This document shows, piece after piece, positions 9,325 to 23,282 of a stretch of 64,000 nt of DNA. This stretch comes from Xanthomonas sp. GPE 39. GTDB taxonomy: Bacteria; Pseudomonadota; Gammaproteobacteria; Xanthomonadales; Xanthomonadaceae. The DNA is taken from NCBI RefSeq assembly GCF_000963005.1, contig NZ_JZHZ01000007.1:972025-1036024 (forward strand), given 5' to 3'. How positions within the stretch are numbered: position 1 is the stretch's first letter; every line of letters starts with the position of its first letter. Below the pieces are notes generated by a model that was not told where the DNA came from, did no database searches, and worked only from the letters and a program-made list of their open reading frames with translations. The translations under genes were made by a program, and so were the position numbers.

Positions 9325-9548
9325 TGTTTGCCGGATGCGGATTGCCGCGGGTGCGGCGTATACCTGTCTTGTAAACAACGCCGTAGCTGCGACGTTGTAG
9401 TGGTCGGGCGTGGCGGTTACCGCCGATTCCATGCCAAGGCGGCGTCGCAGTGCAGCTTCGGGCCGATCACCTGAGTTTTCATCGAGGTGCTGGATGACGT
9501 TCGTTCTGCTAAGACAGTGCTAGTGCTGCTGTCGAACATGCAGCTTCT

Positions 9549-9967
9549 TCAGCTGCACGCCGCGCGAATTTGTTCCGGTAGCTGTGTGCTTTTGCCCGTC
9601 TGCGTGTCGATCCACACCACGACCACGTTACCGTCCGAGTACAGCACGCCCGCGTCCTGTTGATCGACGATGCGGTGGCCGATGGTGATGCTGCTGCTGC
9701 CTAGGCGTTGGACGAACAACTCCACCACGATGTCGTTGGGCCACACGATCGGCAGGCGATAGTTGACGTTGGTTGCAGCCACCACCGGGGCAATGCGGCT
9801 GCGCATCGACACCCCTTCCACGCCCAGCATCCAGCGCACGCGCGCTTCTTCCAGGTAGGAGATGTACTTGGCGTTGTTGACGTGGCCCATGCTGTCCATG
9901 TCGCGCCAGCGCACGCTGATCGGCACGCGTGCCAGTAACGTGTGTGGGGCGGAATCGGAAGGGGGAC

Positions 9968-9971
<4 letters not shown>
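9549..9971 (-). CDS. Hotdog-fold acyl-CoA thioesterase (YbgC/4HBT-like)
   Basis: A 140-residue single-hotdog thioesterase. [17 protein letters not shown] is the 4-hydroxybenzoyl-CoA-thioesterase signature, with the catalytic aspartate in RDMD and HVNN shaping the active site. It probably hydrolyses a small acyl-CoA or acyl-ACP; the substrate is unknown. Its ATG overlaps the uvrA stop (ATGA), so it is translated from the uvrA message. No pathway link between the two genes is known to me. Confidence 0.85.
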
Positions 9972-12934
<2,963 letters not shown>

Positions 12935-13106
12935 GAAAAGATCCGGTGTGGGTCGGCTGCGGCGGTGCCGATAGCCAAGGCAGTAGAGGGGACGTCAATC
13001 GGTCAGCCTACCAGCTTGTCAGGTAGGGGCAATTGCCTGGGTCGCCACAGCCGGGCTTGGTCGGTCCGGCGCGCGCGTCTGGTGTGCGCCGCAGCGGCCC
13101 CCTGGC

Positions 13107-13136
13107 TTGACCCTGCGCTGCCAGGCGGCTTACAAT
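13107..13136 (+). promoter_or_regulatory. Sigma-70 promoter for rplU-rpmA
   Basis: TTGACC and TACAAT are separated by 18 bases about 70 bases upstream of rplU. The match to the consensus is good and the position fits a ribosomal-protein operon start. Confidence 0.7.
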
Positions 13137-13202
13137 CCCGCTCCTGTCTGTCCGTAGAGGCACGGCAGGGGCGACCACAATAACTACAGAGGAAGTCTGG
13201 TC

Positions 13203-13520
13203 ATGTATGCAGTACTGGTAACTGGCGGTAAGCAATACCGCGTCGCGCAGGGCGAAACGCTGCGTGTGGAAAAACTCGAAGTCGAAGCCGGCAACGAGAT
13301 CACGTTCGACAACATCCTGATGCTGGGCGGCAGCGATGGCGTGACCCTGGGTGATGCGCTGAAGGGCGCCACCGTCACTGCCAAGGTCGTGGCCCATGGC
13401 CGCGCCGACAAGGTGCGCATCATCAAGTTCCGCCGCCGCAAGCACCATATGAAGCGTCAGGGGCATCGGCAGCACTACACCGAAATCGAGATCACCGGCA
13501 TCGCCGGTGGCAAGAAGTAA
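13203..13520 (+). CDS. rplU: 50S ribosomal protein bL21
   Basis: Ribosomal protein L21 of the large subunit, which binds 23S rRNA near L20. The 105-residue sequence begins [14 protein letters not shown] and contains the signature [16 protein letters not shown] followed by YTEIEITGI, at the usual length for proteobacteria. The ATG is preceded by AGAGGAAG. It heads the two-gene unit with rpmA, 12 bases apart, with obgE following after a terminator. Confidence 0.98.
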   Translation: MYAVLVTGGKQYRVAQGETLRVEKLEVEAGNEITFDNILMLGGSDGVTLGDALKGATVTAKVVAHGRADKVRIIKFRRRKHHMKRQGHRQHYTEIEITGIAGGKK

Positions 13521-13532
13521 GGAGCAGCAGGC

Positions 13533-13793
13533 ATGGCACACAAAAAAGGCGTGGGTTCCTCGCGCAACGGTCGCGACTCCAACCCGAAATACCTGGGCGT
13601 GAAAATGTTCGGCGGCCAGGCGATTGAGGCGGGCAACATCATCGTGCGTCAGCGCGGCACCCAGTTCCACCCGGGCGCTGGCGTCGGCCTGGGGCGCGAC
13701 CACACGCTGTTCGCGCTGGTCGACGGCAAGGTCGAGTTCGCGGTCAAGGGTGCCAACAAGCGTCGCACCGTGAGCGTGGTTGCGCAGGCGTAA
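13533..13793 (+). CDS. rpmA: 50S ribosomal protein bL27
   Basis: Ribosomal protein L27, whose N-terminus reaches the peptidyl transferase centre. The 86-residue sequence has [23 protein letters not shown] at the start and [10 protein letters not shown], all conserved. There is no N-terminal Firmicute-type cleavage extension. GGAGCAG lies just upstream of the ATG. A strong terminator follows 44 bases after the stop. Confidence 0.98.
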   Translation: MAHKKGVGSSRNGRDSNPKYLGVKMFGGQAIEAGNIIVRQRGTQFHPGAGVGLGRDHTLFALVDGKVEFAVKGANKRRTVSVVAQA

Positions 13794-13836
13794 GCTGCGG
13801 TTTCCAAGGCCCGCGCCATGCGCGGGTCGGTTGACG

Positions 13837-13862
13837 AAAGCCCCGCTTCGGCGGGGTTTTTC
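13837..13862 (+). terminator. Rho-independent terminator after rpmA
   Basis: AAAGCCCCGC, a TTCG tetraloop and GCGGGGTTTT then TC form a GC-rich stem with a U-tract. It separates rplU-rpmA from obgE. The remaining 258 bases before obgE hold no gene. Confidence 0.92.
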
Positions 13863-14057
13863 GTTGCAGAGTAGGGGTGAGGGCGCTGGGTCAATCCATG
13901 CGCTGTTTGTGCGTGGCGCCGCCGCAGTGTTGGCGGCGTGCGTTGTCTGCATTCCACGCAGTGCAAGCCGTTGCCGCGATGAGTTGCCGCGAGCTCGCGT
14001 AGCCAATTGCGTCGGTGCGCTGCAGCTTGGCGGTCGGGTTTATATCGGATCGCTTGA

Positions 14058-15191
<1,134 letters not shown>

Positions 15192-15244
15192 GTGCGGCGA
15201 CCGTATCCCCGCGCAACCGCGTCGTAGCGCGTGTGTCGGGCAGA

Positions 15245-15281
15245 CAAAAAACCCGGCGCAAGCCGGGCTTTTTCTTTTTCG
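15245..15281. terminator. Bidirectional terminator between obgE and rpsT
   Basis: The hairpin CCCGGC-GCAA-GCCGGG has CTTTTTCTTTTTC on the plus side for obgE. On the other strand the same stem is followed by TTTTTTGTCTG, so it can also stop the converging rpsT transcript. Confidence 0.88.
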
Positions 15282-15313
15282 CGATGCTGGAAGCGCGGGC
15301 GCTTCCAGCATCG
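15282..15313. repeat. 15-bp perfect inverted repeat downstream of rpsT
   Basis: CGATGCTGGAAGCGC and its exact complement GCGCTTCCAGCATCG are separated by two bases, directly beside the bidirectional terminator and 11 bases from the rpsT stop. In the rpsT transcript it would fold into a very stable hairpin ahead of the true terminator and may protect the 3' end. No U-tract follows on either strand. Confidence 0.8.
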
Positions 15314-15324
15314 GCCGCGCGCGC

Positions 15325-15597
15325 TTAGGCGGCGGTCTTGATCGCCTTGATGCGGGCGCTCAGGCGGCTCTTGTGACGGGCAGCTTTGTTCTTGTGGATC
15401 AGGCCACGCGAGCTGAACCGGTCGAGGATCGGCTGGGCGATGGCGAAAGCGGCTTCGGCGCCGGCGGCGTCGTTTGCGTCCAGGGCCTTGATGACCTTCT
15501 TGACGGCGGTGCGCAGCATCGAACGCTGAGCCGTGTTGCGCGCGTTGCGCACGACGGTCTGCTTGGCGCGCTTCTTGGCGGACTTGATATTGGCCAC
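15325..15597 (-). CDS. rpsT: 30S ribosomal protein bS20
   Basis: Small-subunit protein S20, which binds 16S rRNA. The 90-residue basic protein begins [13 protein letters not shown] and ends with the [21 protein letters not shown] helix typical of S20. It is transcribed leftwards, divergent from murJ, from a clear sigma-70 promoter 49 bases upstream of the ATG, and it stops against the obgE terminator. In many bacteria S20 regulates its own translation; nothing in the leader here shows that directly. Confidence 0.98.
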   Translation of the reverse strand: MANIKSAKKRAKQTVVRNARNTAQRSMLRTAVKKVIKALDANDAAGAEAAFAIAQPILDRFSSRGLIHKNKAARHKSRLSARIKAIKTAA

Positions 15598-15645
15598 GGT
15601 GGCGGTTTCCTGGAAAGCAGTGTGGTGGATAAAAACAAGCGGGAG

Positions 15646-15674
15646 AGTATGAAGCGTTTGAATTTTTGCGTCAA
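15646..15674 (-). promoter_or_regulatory. Sigma-70 promoter for rpsT
   Basis: On the minus strand TTGACG (15674-15669) and CATACT (15651-15646) are 17 bases apart, an almost ideal promoter. It lies in the 101-base gap divergent to murJ. Confidence 0.82.
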
Positions 15675-15698
15675 GTCAATTGTCAAGAGGATGTCTGC

Positions 15699-17306
15699 AT
15701 GAGTGCGCCGCGCATGTTCCGAGGGCTGCTCTCGTTCAGCAGTATGACCATGGTCTCGCGGGTGTTGGGCCTGGTCCGCGATCAGGCCATCAACTACGCT
15801 TTCGGGGCCAATGCCATCACCGACGCGTTCTGGGTGGCGTTTCGCATCCCGAACTTTCTGCGTCGCTTGTTTGCCGAGGGCTCGTTCGCCACCGCCTTCG
15901 TGCCGGTGTTCACCGAGGTGAAAGAGACGCGCCCGCATGCCGATCTGCGCATGTTGATGGCGCGTGTGTCCGGCACGCTGGGCGGGATTTTGCTGCTGGT
16001 GACTGCGTTGGGGCTGCTGTTCACTCCGCAGGTGGCGCTGTTGTTCAATCCCGGCGCCAGCGACGACCCGGTCAAGTTCGGCCTGATCGTGGAGTTGTTG
16101 CGGCTGACGTTTCCGTTCCTGTTGTTCGTCTCGCTGACCGCGCTGGCGGGGGGGGCGTTGAACAGCTTCCACCGCTTTGGCCTGCCCGCGTTGACGCCGG
16201 TGATCCTCAATCTGTCCATGATCGTCGGTGCGCTCTGGCTGGCGCCACGGTTGCAGGTTCCGATCCTGGCGATGGGTTGGGCGGTGCTGGTCGCTGGCGC
16301 GCTGCAGTTGCTGTTCCAATTGCCGGCGCTGCGCGGCATTGATCTGTTGACTCTGCCGCGCTGGGGTTGGCGTCATCCGGACGTGCGCCGGGTGCTGACC
16401 CTGATGGTGCCGACCCTGTTTGGTTCCTCGATCGCGCAGATCAACTTGCTGCTGGATACGGTCATCGCGTCGTTTTTGTACGCGGGCTCGCAGAGTTGGT
16501 TGTCGCAGGCCGACCGCTTCTTGGAGTTGCCGCTGGGCGTGTTCGGGGTGGCCCTGGGGACGGTGATCCTGCCGGCGCTGTCGCGGCATCACGTCAAGAC
16601 CGATCATGTGGGCTTCTCCAATGCGCTGGACTGGGGGCTGCGCATCACGCTGCTGATCGCGGTACCGGCGATGCTCGGGCTGATGTTGCTGAGCCAGCCA
16701 CTGGTGGCGACCCTGTTCCAGTACGGCAAGTTCACCGCCTTCGACACGCGCATGGCGGCGATGTCGGTGTTTGGGTTGAGCTTCGGCCTGCCGGCGTTCG
16801 CGTTGCTGAAGGTGCTGTTGCCGGCGTTTTATTCGCGCCAGGATACGCGCACTCCGGTGCGCGCCGGCGTTGCCGCGTTGGTGGCCAACATGGCGTTGAA
16901 CCTGCTGCTGCTGGCGATTCTGTATCAACTTTGGGTGCCGGCCGAACTGCGCACACAGGGTGTGCGTGCGGCGCTCGCCGCGCAGCCTGGGTTGCATCTG
17001 GCGTTGGGTCTGGCCAGTGCGGTGGCCAGTTACCTCAATCTGTCGCTGTTGTGGCGCTGGTTGCGTCGCGACCAGGTGTATCGGCCACGACCGGGTTGGG
17101 GTGGTTATCTGCTGCGGCTGGGTCTGGCCTGTGCGGCGATGGCGGCGGTGCTGGCGTTGGGGCTGTATTGGCTGCCGGCGTTCACCAGCATGGATAAGTG
17201 GCACCGCATCGCCGGCTTGCTGTTGTTGGTCGGCGGTGGTGGTGGCATCTATCTGCTAGCGTTGTTGGCGTTGGGATTCAGGCCACGGGATCTGCGCGAG
17301 GGGTGA
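15699..17306 (+). CDS. murJ: Lipid II flippase MurJ
   Basis: MurJ (MviN) flips lipid II across the inner membrane for peptidoglycan synthesis and is essential. The 535-residue protein has about 14 hydrophobic segments and begins with the conserved MTMVSRVLGLVRDQ...AFGANAITDAFWVAFRIPN...RRLFAEGSFATAFVP region, which holds the functionally important arginines. The ATG at 15699 has AAGAGG nine bases upstream. The rpsT/murJ divergent pair is common in Xanthomonas and Xylella. ribF follows after 240 bases that hold a TATACT -10-like element but no gene. Confidence 0.96.
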   Translation: MSAPRMFRGLLSFSSMTMVSRVLGLVRDQAINYAFGANAITDAFWVAFRIPNFLRRLFAEGSFATAFVPVFTEVKETRPHADLRMLMARVSGTLGGILLLVTALGLLFTPQVALLFNPGASDDPVKFGLIVELLRLTFPFLLFVSLTALAGGALNSFHRFGLPALTPVILNLSMIVGALWLAPRLQVPILAMGWAVLVAGALQLLFQLPALRGIDLLTLPRWGWRHPDVRRVLTLMVPTLFGSSIAQINLLLDTVIASFLYAGSQSWLSQADRFLELPLGVFGVALGTVILPALSRHHVKTDHVGFSNALDWGLRITLLIAVPAMLGLMLLSQPLVATLFQYGKFTAFDTRMAAMSVFGLSFGLPAFALLKVLLPAFYSRQDTRTPVRAGVAALVANMALNLLLLAILYQLWVPAELRTQGVRAALAAQPGLHLALGLASAVASYLNLSLLWRWLRRDQVYRPRPGWGGYLLRLGLACAAMAAVLALGLYWLPAFTSMDKWHRIAGLLLLVGGGGGIYLLALLALGFRPRDLREG

Positions 17307-17546
17307 GTGGGGCTGTCTTGCGCGCGTGCGTCCCCTTCTCGCGGCTGTCGAAGAGGTAGGGGATGCCAGGGCGTTGTGGCGTGCTCCCTCTTTAGCTCAA
17401 GGTCGCATGGTTCATGGTGGGCTAGGCACCGTGATCGCGTTTCGCTAAGGGTTGCTTCCCCGCGCGCTGGGTCCCACCCGTTATACTTGACTGTTACGCA
17501 TCAGTTTATTGGCCGGCTCATCAGTGCTGGCGCTTCGGATCGAGGA

Positions 17547-18536
17547 ATGAGCAGGCTGTTTAGAGACGTCGAGGGCGGGACCCTGTTCCCGCAGGGAAGC
17601 GTAGTCTGCATCGGCGCCTTCGATGGCCTGCATCTGGGTCATCGCGCGCTGGTGCGGCAGGCGTCGGCGCGTGCCCGCGCGCTGGGCGTGCCGACGGTGG
17701 CGCTGAGCTTCGAGCCGTTGCCGCGCGAGTTTTTCGCCCCGGATGCGCCACCACCACGGTTGACCTTGCCGCGTTCCAAGGTGCAGGGCTTGCAGCAACT
17801 CGGCATCGACAGTGTCGGCCTGCTGCGTTTTGATCGGCGCATGGCATCGATGACGGCGGAGGCGTTCGTGCAGCGCGTGCTGGTTGAGCGTCTGCGCGCG
17901 CGCGAGGTGTGGATCGGTCCGGCATTTCGCTTCGGCCACAAGCGCGCTGGCGACATCGTGCTGTTGCGTGCGCTGGGTGCGCAGCTCGGTTTCACCGCCG
18001 ACGAGATCGCGCCGGTGCATCTGCGCCATGAGCGTATCTCCAGCACCCGTATCCGCGAGTTGCTGGTGGCCGGGGAATTCGCCCATGCTGCCGAACGACT
18101 AGGACGGCCGTATGCGATCGGGGGGCGGGTGGTGCGCGGCAAGCAGCTCGGGCGCACGCTTGGTTATCCCACTGCCAACCTGCGGTTTGCGCGGACTCCG
18201 GCGTTGTCCGGTATCTATGCCACCTGGGTGCACGGAGCGGCGGCGCAGCCGTGGCCGTCGGTCTCCAGTTTCGGTACCCGTCCGACCGTGCAGGGCGTGG
18301 AGCCGCTGCTGGAGGCGCATTTGTTCGATTTCCAGGGTGACCTGTATGGTCGACATCTGGAGGTGGAGTTCGTCGCCAAGTTGCGCGACGAGGAAACCTT
18401 TGCCGACCTGCCGGCGCTGACCGCACAGATGCACCGCGATGCCGAGCAAGCGCGACACCTGCTGGCCACGGCGGGCCTGCCCCCCATGTCCGCTGCCGCG
18501 TGCACGGATTCCCCCATGAAGACCACCGACCGGTAA
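17547..18536 (+). CDS. ribF: Bifunctional riboflavin kinase/FAD synthetase
   Basis: RibF phosphorylates riboflavin to FMN and adenylates FMN to FAD. Residues 1-170 form the nucleotidyltransferase domain with GAFDGLHLGHRALV (the GxFDGxHxGH motif) and, later, RISSTRIRELL. Residues 175-305 form the riboflavin kinase domain with LGRTLGYPTANL and a GxRPTV-like loop (FGTRPTVQG). The ATG at 17547 follows GAGGA; the open frame reaches 17307 but that part does not resemble RibF. Length is 329. ileS begins six bases after the stop, so the two form the classic ribF-ileS-lspA-ispH operon. No FMN riboswitch is seen upstream. Confidence 0.95.
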   Translation: MSRLFRDVEGGTLFPQGSVVCIGAFDGLHLGHRALVRQASARARALGVPTVALSFEPLPREFFAPDAPPPRLTLPRSKVQGLQQLGIDSVGLLRFDRRMASMTAEAFVQRVLVERLRAREVWIGPAFRFGHKRAGDIVLLRALGAQLGFTADEIAPVHLRHERISSTRIRELLVAGEFAHAAERLGRPYAIGGRVVRGKQLGRTLGYPTANLRFARTPALSGIYATWVHGAAAQPWPSVSSFGTRPTVQGVEPLLEAHLFDFQGDLYGRHLEVEFVAKLRDEETFADLPALTAQMHRDAEQARHLLATAGLPPMSAAACTDSPMKTTDR

Positions 18537-18542
18537 GACCCC

Positions 18543-21374
18543 GTGACCCAGGACTACAAAGCCACCCTCCATCTGCCGGCGACCGATTTTCCGATGCGCG
18601 GCGATTTGCCCAAGCGTGAGCCGGACACGCTGGCCCGCTGGGAGAGCGAGGGGCTGTACGCGCAACTGCGCGACAACGCACGGGGCCGGCCATTGTTCGT
18701 GCTGCACGATGGCCCGCCGTATGCCAACGGGGCGATTCATCTCGGGCATGCGGTCAACAAGATCCTCAAGGACATCATCGTCAAGTCCAAGTACCTTTCG
18801 GGGTTCGACGCGCCGTATATCCCCGGCTGGGACTGCCACGGCCTGCCGATCGAAATCGCGATCGAGAAGAGCTTCGGCAAGGTCGGGGTCAAGCTGGATG
18901 CGGTGCAGTTCCGGCAGAAATGCCGCGAGTACGCCAATGCGCAGATCGACCTGCAGCGCCGCGACTTCAAGCGACTGGGTGTGATCGGCGACTGGGACAA
19001 TCCCTACCGCACGCTGGACTTCCATTTCGAAGCCAACGAGATCCGGGCACTGGCGAAGATCGTCGACAACGGCCATCTGACCCGTGGCGTGAAGCCGGTG
19101 CACTGGTGTTTCGACTGCGGTTCGGCCCTGGCCGAGGCCGAGATCGAATACGCCGACAAGCAGTCGCCGACGGTCGAGGTGGCTTACCCTGCGCGCGATA
19201 GCGCGGCGCTGGCGGCTGCGTTCGGCGTGGTGTTGCCGGAGGGGGTGGAGGTCGCCGTGCCGATCTGGACCACCACGCCGTGGACGCTGCCGGCCTCGCT
19301 GGCGGTCGCGCTGGGACCGGCGCTGGTGTATGCGCTGGTCGAAGGCCCGGCCCACGATGGCCGCCGCCGCTGGTTGGTGCTGGCCGACGCGCTGGTCGAG
19401 CGTGCGTTACCGCGCTACGGGGTCGGCGAGGCGATGGTGCATGGTCGCGTCGCCGGCGCGGCGCTGGAACACCAGTTGCTGGCGCATCCGTTCTACGACA
19501 CCCGCGACATTCCGCTGATCCTTGGCGAACACGTGTCCGATACCGACGGCACCGGCGCGGTGCATACCGCGCCCGGCCACGGCCAGGAGGACTACGTCGC
19601 GGCCAAGCCATACGGGCTGCTGGAGCGCTACAGCGCCGCGCAGATCAATCCGATCGATGCGCGCGGCGTGTATCTGCCCTCGACCCCGGCCGCCGATGGC
19701 GTGGAACTGGCCGGGCTGCACATCTGGAAGGCCAACGACCTCATCGCCGACGTGCTGGCCGCGCGCGGGCAACTGCTGGCGCGCGCGAGCATGGTCCACA
19801 GTTATCCGCACTGCTGGCGGCATAAGACGCCGATTGCGTTCCGCGCCACGCCGCAGTGGTTCATCTCGATGGAGCAGGCCAACCTGCGTGCCGATGCGCT
19901 GAAGGCGATCGAGGACGTGCACTGGTACCCGGCCTGGGGCCAGGCACGCATCGTCGGCATGGTCGCCGGACGCCCGGACTGGACCATTTCGCGTCAACGC
20001 ACCTGGGGCGTGCCGATCGCGCTGTTCGTGCATCGCGAGAGCGGCGAGCCGCATCCGCGCAGCGCCGAGGTGATGCGCCAGGTGGCCGACCGGGTCGAGG
20101 AGGGCGGGGTGGACGTGTGGTACACGCTCGACGCTGCCGACCTGCTTGGCGAGGAGGCCGCCGATTACGAGAAGATCACCGACATCCTCGATGTCTGGTT
20201 CGATTCGGGCATCACCCACGAGGCGGTGCTGACCGAGCGCGGCCTGCCCAAGCCGGCCGACCTGTACCTGGAAGGTTCGGACCAGCACCGTGGCTGGTTC
20301 CAGTCCTCGTTGCTGACCGGCGTGGCGCTGGATCAGACCGCGCCGTATCGGCAGTGCCTGACGCACGGCTTCACCGTGGACGAGCATGGCCGCAAGATGT
20401 CCAAGTCGCTGGGCAACGGCATCGAGCCGCAGGACATCATGAAAACCCTGGGCGCGGACATCCTGCGCCTGTGGATCGCGTCGGCCGACTACAGCAACGA
20501 GATGTCGCTGTCGCAGGAGATCCTCAAGCGCAACGCCGATGCCTACCGGCGCTTGCGCAACACCGCGCGCTTCCTGCTGGGCAACCTGCATGGCTTCAAC
20601 CCGGCCGAGCACCTGCGGCCGTTGCCGGAGCTGGTCGCGCTGGATCGCTGGATCGTGCATCGCGCCTACCTGTTGCAGGAACAGATCAAGGCCGCTTACG
20701 CGCGCTACGACTTTGCCGCGATCGTGCAGGCGTTGCTGAATTTCTGCAGTGTGGACCTGGGCGCGTTGTACCTGGACGTGACCAAGGACCGCTTGTACAC
20801 GATGGCCGAGGATGCGCATGGTCGGCGTTCGGCGCAGACCGCGATGTTCCATGTGGCCGAGGCGTTCGTGCGCTGGATCGCGCCGATCCTCAGCTTCACC
20901 GCCGACGAGTTGTGGGGCTATCTGCCAGGGGCGCATCTGGGCAACGTGCTGTTCGCGACCTGGTACGAGGGCCTGGCGCCGTTACCGGAGGACGCGGCGC
21001 TGAGCGCGGTCGATGTCGAGCGCTTGCTGGCGCTGCGCGAGCAGGTGGCCAAGTTGTTGGAGCCGATGCGCAGCAACGGCGTGATTGGCGCCGCGCTGGA
21101 GGCGGAAATCACCATCGCCGCCGACGCGGCGACCGTGGCCTGGTTGCAGCCGCTGCAGGAAGAACTGCGTTTCCTGTTCATCAGTGGCGACGTGGTGGTG
21201 CGCGAGGCCAGTACCGAGGAGATCTTCGTCAGCGCCGAGGCCACCAGCAAGCCCAAGTGCGTGCGCTGCTGGCATCACCGTGCCGACGTGGGGGCGGACC
21301 CGGCGCATCCGGAGTTGTGCGGCCGCTGCGTCAGCAACATTGCCGGGCCGGGCGAAGTCCGCCGTTGGTTCTGA
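18543..21374 (+). CDS. ileS: Isoleucyl-tRNA synthetase
   Basis: Class I synthetase charging tRNA-Ile. The 943-residue protein starts at a GTG and shows the HIGH motif as HLGH (residues 66-69), the CP1 editing domain ([13 protein letters not shown]), KMSKS at residues 618-622, and a C-terminal zinc-binding region with CVRCW and CGRC. Size equals E. coli IleS (938), so this is the normal bacterial (type 1, mupirocin-sensitive) form. The upstream GTG spacing and tight junction with ribF suggest translational coupling. Confidence 0.98.
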   Translation: MTQDYKATLHLPATDFPMRGDLPKREPDTLARWESEGLYAQLRDNARGRPLFVLHDGPPYANGAIHLGHAVNKILKDIIVKSKYLSGFDAPYIPGWDCHGLPIEIAIEKSFGKVGVKLDAVQFRQKCREYANAQIDLQRRDFKRLGVIGDWDNPYRTLDFHFEANEIRALAKIVDNGHLTRGVKPVHWCFDCGSALAEAEIEYADKQSPTVEVAYPARDSAALAAAFGVVLPEGVEVAVPIWTTTPWTLPASLAVALGPALVYALVEGPAHDGRRRWLVLADALVERALPRYGVGEAMVHGRVAGAALEHQLLAHPFYDTRDIPLILGEHVSDTDGTGAVHTAPGHGQEDYVAAKPYGLLERYSAAQINPIDARGVYLPSTPAADGVELAGLHIWKANDLIADVLAARGQLLARASMVHSYPHCWRHKTPIAFRATPQWFISMEQANLRADALKAIEDVHWYPAWGQARIVGMVAGRPDWTISRQRTWGVPIALFVHRESGEPHPRSAEVMRQVADRVEEGGVDVWYTLDAADLLGEEAADYEKITDILDVWFDSGITHEAVLTERGLPKPADLYLEGSDQHRGWFQSSLLTGVALDQTAPYRQCLTHGFTVDEHGRKMSKSLGNGIEPQDIMKTLGADILRLWIASADYSNEMSLSQEILKRNADAYRRLRNTARFLLGNLHGFNPAEHLRPLPELVALDRWIVHRAYLLQEQIKAAYARYDFAAIVQALLNFCSVDLGALYLDVTKDRLYTMAEDAHGRRSAQTAMFHVAEAFVRWIAPILSFTADELWGYLPGAHLGNVLFATWYEGLAPLPEDAALSAVDVERLLALREQVAKLLEPMRSNGVIGAALEAEITIAADAATVAWLQPLQEELRFLFISGDVVVREASTEEIFVSAEATSKPKCVRCWHHRADVGADPAHPELCGRCVSNIAGPGEVRRWF

Positions 21375-21458
21375 GCGATCCTGGCGTGGCGGCGGGACCG
21401 TCTGCGTCGCCAGCCTCCTTGTTTCTTTATTTCATTACGCCCAAGGCAGAACGAGCAC

Positions 21459-21962
21459 ATGACCGCACGCCCCACTCCTTCCGCGCTGATCTGGCTGTTG
21501 CTGTCGGCGTTGGTGATCGGTCTGGACCAGTGGAGCAAGGCCTGGGTGCTGTCCAGCCTGCCCGAGTTCACGGCGGTCACGGTGATCCCCGGTGTCTGGA
21601 ACTGGTACCGCACCTACAACACCGGCGCGGCCTTCAGCTTTTTGAGCCAGGCTGGGGGCTGGCAGTTGTGGTTCTTCACCGTGCTGGCGTTGGGCATCAG
21701 TGGCCTGCTGGCCTGGTGGCTGGCACGCACCCCGCGCGGCGAATGGCGCAGTGCCATGCCCTACGCACTGGTGATCGGCGGCGCGATCGGCAATGTGATC
21801 GACCGGCTGTTGCACGGCCATGTGGTCGATTTTATCCAGTGGTACGTGGGCCAGCATTATTGGCCTTCGTTCAACCTTGCCGATTCGGCCATCGTCGCCG
21901 GTGCCATCGGGATCGGATTGTTCGGCCTGTGGGACGGCAAGGCGAAGCGAAAAGCGGGATAA
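21459..21962 (+). CDS. lspA: Lipoprotein signal peptidase
   Basis: Signal peptidase II, an aspartyl protease that removes signal peptides from prolipoproteins. The 167-residue protein has four membrane helices and the conserved motifs [16 protein letters not shown], and [20 protein letters not shown], which contribute the catalytic aspartates. It follows ileS by 84 bases and serves, among others, the lipoproteins in this window (CyoA, YtfQ, the putative immunity protein). Confidence 0.97.
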   Translation: MTARPTPSALIWLLLSALVIGLDQWSKAWVLSSLPEFTAVTVIPGVWNWYRTYNTGAAFSFLSQAGGWQLWFFTVLALGISGLLAWWLARTPRGEWRSAMPYALVIGGAIGNVIDRLLHGHVVDFIQWYVGQHYWPSFNLADSAIVAGAIGIGLFGLWDGKAKRKAG

Positions 21963-22020
21963 TCCCATCTGCTCTCCCATGTCCAAGCGCTTGGCCATCC
22001 ACGGCCGGCGGATCTGATCT

Positions 22021-22971
22021 ATGCACGTCCTGCTTGCCAACCCCCGCGGCTTCTGCGCCGGCGTCGATCGCGCGATCGAGATCGTCAAGCGCGCCATCGA
22101 GACCTTGGGGGCGCCGATTTACGTGCGCCACGAGGTGGTGCACAACCGTTTCGTCGTCGACGACCTCAAACAGCGCGGTGCGATCTTCGTCGAGGAACTG
22201 GACGAAGTACCCGATGGCAATACGGTGATCTTCAGCGCCCACGGTGTGTCCCAGACGGTGCGGCAGGAGGCCGAGCGGCGCGGTCTGAAGGTGTTCGATG
22301 CGACCTGCCCGCTGGTGACCAAGGTGCATTTCGAGGTGGCCCGGCATTGCCGCGCCGGCCGCGATGTGGTGCTGATCGGCCATGCGGGTCACCCGGAAGT
22401 GGAGGGCACGATGGGGCAGTGGGACCGCGAGCGCGGCAGTGGACGCATCTATCTGGTCGAGGATCTGGAACAGGTTGCCAGGTTGGAGGTGCAACAGCCG
22501 CAGAACCTGGCCTACACCACCCAGACCACGCTGTCGGTGGACGATACCTACGGCATCATCGAAGCGCTGCGCACGCGCTACCCGGCGATGCAGGGGCCGA
22601 AGAACGACGATATCTGCTACGCCACCCAGAACCGCCAGGATGCCGTGCGCGATCTGGCGCGGCAGTGCGACCTGGTGTTGGTGGTCGGCTCGCCGAACAG
22701 TTCCAATTCCAACCGGCTCAGCGAACTGGCGCGCCGCGACGGCGTGGAGTCGTACCTGATCGACGGCGCCGACGAGATAGACCCGGCCTGGGTGGCCGGC
22801 AAGCGCTGCATTGGCCTGACCGCTGGCGCCTCGGCGCCGCAGGTGCTGGTCGATGGCGTGATCGCACGCCTGCGCGAACTCGGCGCCGAGGGCGTGTCGG
22901 AACTGGCCGGCGAACCGGAGTCGATGGTGTTCGCCCTGCCCAAGGAGTTGCGGCTGCGCCTGGTCGATTGA
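22021..22971 (+). CDS. ispH: 4-hydroxy-3-methylbut-2-enyl diphosphate reductase
   Basis: IspH (LytB) makes IPP and DMAPP in the last MEP-pathway step using a [4Fe-4S] cluster. In the 316-residue protein the cluster cysteines are C12 (GFCAGV), C96 (ATCPLV) and C199 (DICYAT), and HPEVEGT carries the proton-relay glutamate E126. The ATG at 22021 lies 58 bases after lspA. The usual fkpB gene between lspA and ispH is absent here. The tRNA-Thr gene begins 35 bases after the stop. Confidence 0.97.
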   Translation: MHVLLANPRGFCAGVDRAIEIVKRAIETLGAPIYVRHEVVHNRFVVDDLKQRGAIFVEELDEVPDGNTVIFSAHGVSQTVRQEAERRGLKVFDATCPLVTKVHFEVARHCRAGRDVVLIGHAGHPEVEGTMGQWDRERGSGRIYLVEDLEQVARLEVQQPQNLAYTTQTTLSVDDTYGIIEALRTRYPAMQGPKNDDICYATQNRQDAVRDLARQCDLVLVVGSPNSSNSNRLSELARRDGVESYLIDGADEIDPAWVAGKRCIGLTAGASAPQVLVDGVIARLRELGAEGVSELAGEPESMVFALPKELRLRLVD

Positions 22972-23006
22972 CCGGATGCGGGCAGACCCCTAGAATTCGC
23001 GATCCC

Positions 23007-23082
23007 GCCGGAATAGCTCAGTTGGTAGAGCGGCGCATTCGTAATGCGTAGGTCGTAGGTTCGATTCCTATTTCCGGCACCA
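23007..23082 (+). tRNA. tRNA-Thr (anticodon CGT)
   Basis: The cloverleaf folds completely: acceptor GCCGGAA with TTCCGGC, D arm GCTCAGTTGGTAGAGC, anticodon stem GCGCA/TGCGT with loop TTCGTAA (anticodon CGT at 23040-23042), T arm ending CCTAT with TTCGATT, discriminator A and an encoded CCA at 23080-23082. It reads ACG codons. Lower-GC genes begin directly after it. Confidence 0.97.
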
Positions 23083-23096
23083 GTTTTCCCAATTGA

Positions 23097-23138
23097 AACA
23101 GCGCATTACACGTCGCAGTGTGATGCGCTGTTTTGCTT
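23097..23138 (+). terminator. Strong hairpin terminator after tRNA-Thr
   Basis: AACAGCGCATTACAC and GTGTGATGCGCTGTT pair over 15 bp with one G-T opposition around a six-base loop, followed by TTGCTTT. It ends the ispH/tRNA transcript. Confidence 0.8.
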
Positions 23139-23282
23139 TGGATGGTTGGATTTCGTCTCTCCCTCTCCGCAATGGCCTGGCGTGCAGAATTGCCGGTTGC
23201 CTTTTGGATGGGCACCGACTTTTTGAGACACTCAATTGTGGCTTTAAAATCACCATCACGAGTGTTGGTGGATGGTCGGACC

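Noticed and set aside
12935-13106. LexA-type SOS box upstream of uvrA
   Set aside because: No TTAGTAGTAATACTACTAA-like palindrome is present in the gap.
15399-17204. A 601-codon open frame antisense to murJ and out of frame with rpsT
   Set aside because: Gln/Arg/His-rich shadow frame; murJ and rpsT fully explain the sequence.
17307-17546. FMN riboswitch upstream of ribF
   Set aside because: The conserved RFN element sequences are not visible; the gap is plain GC-rich DNA with a -10-like TATACT.
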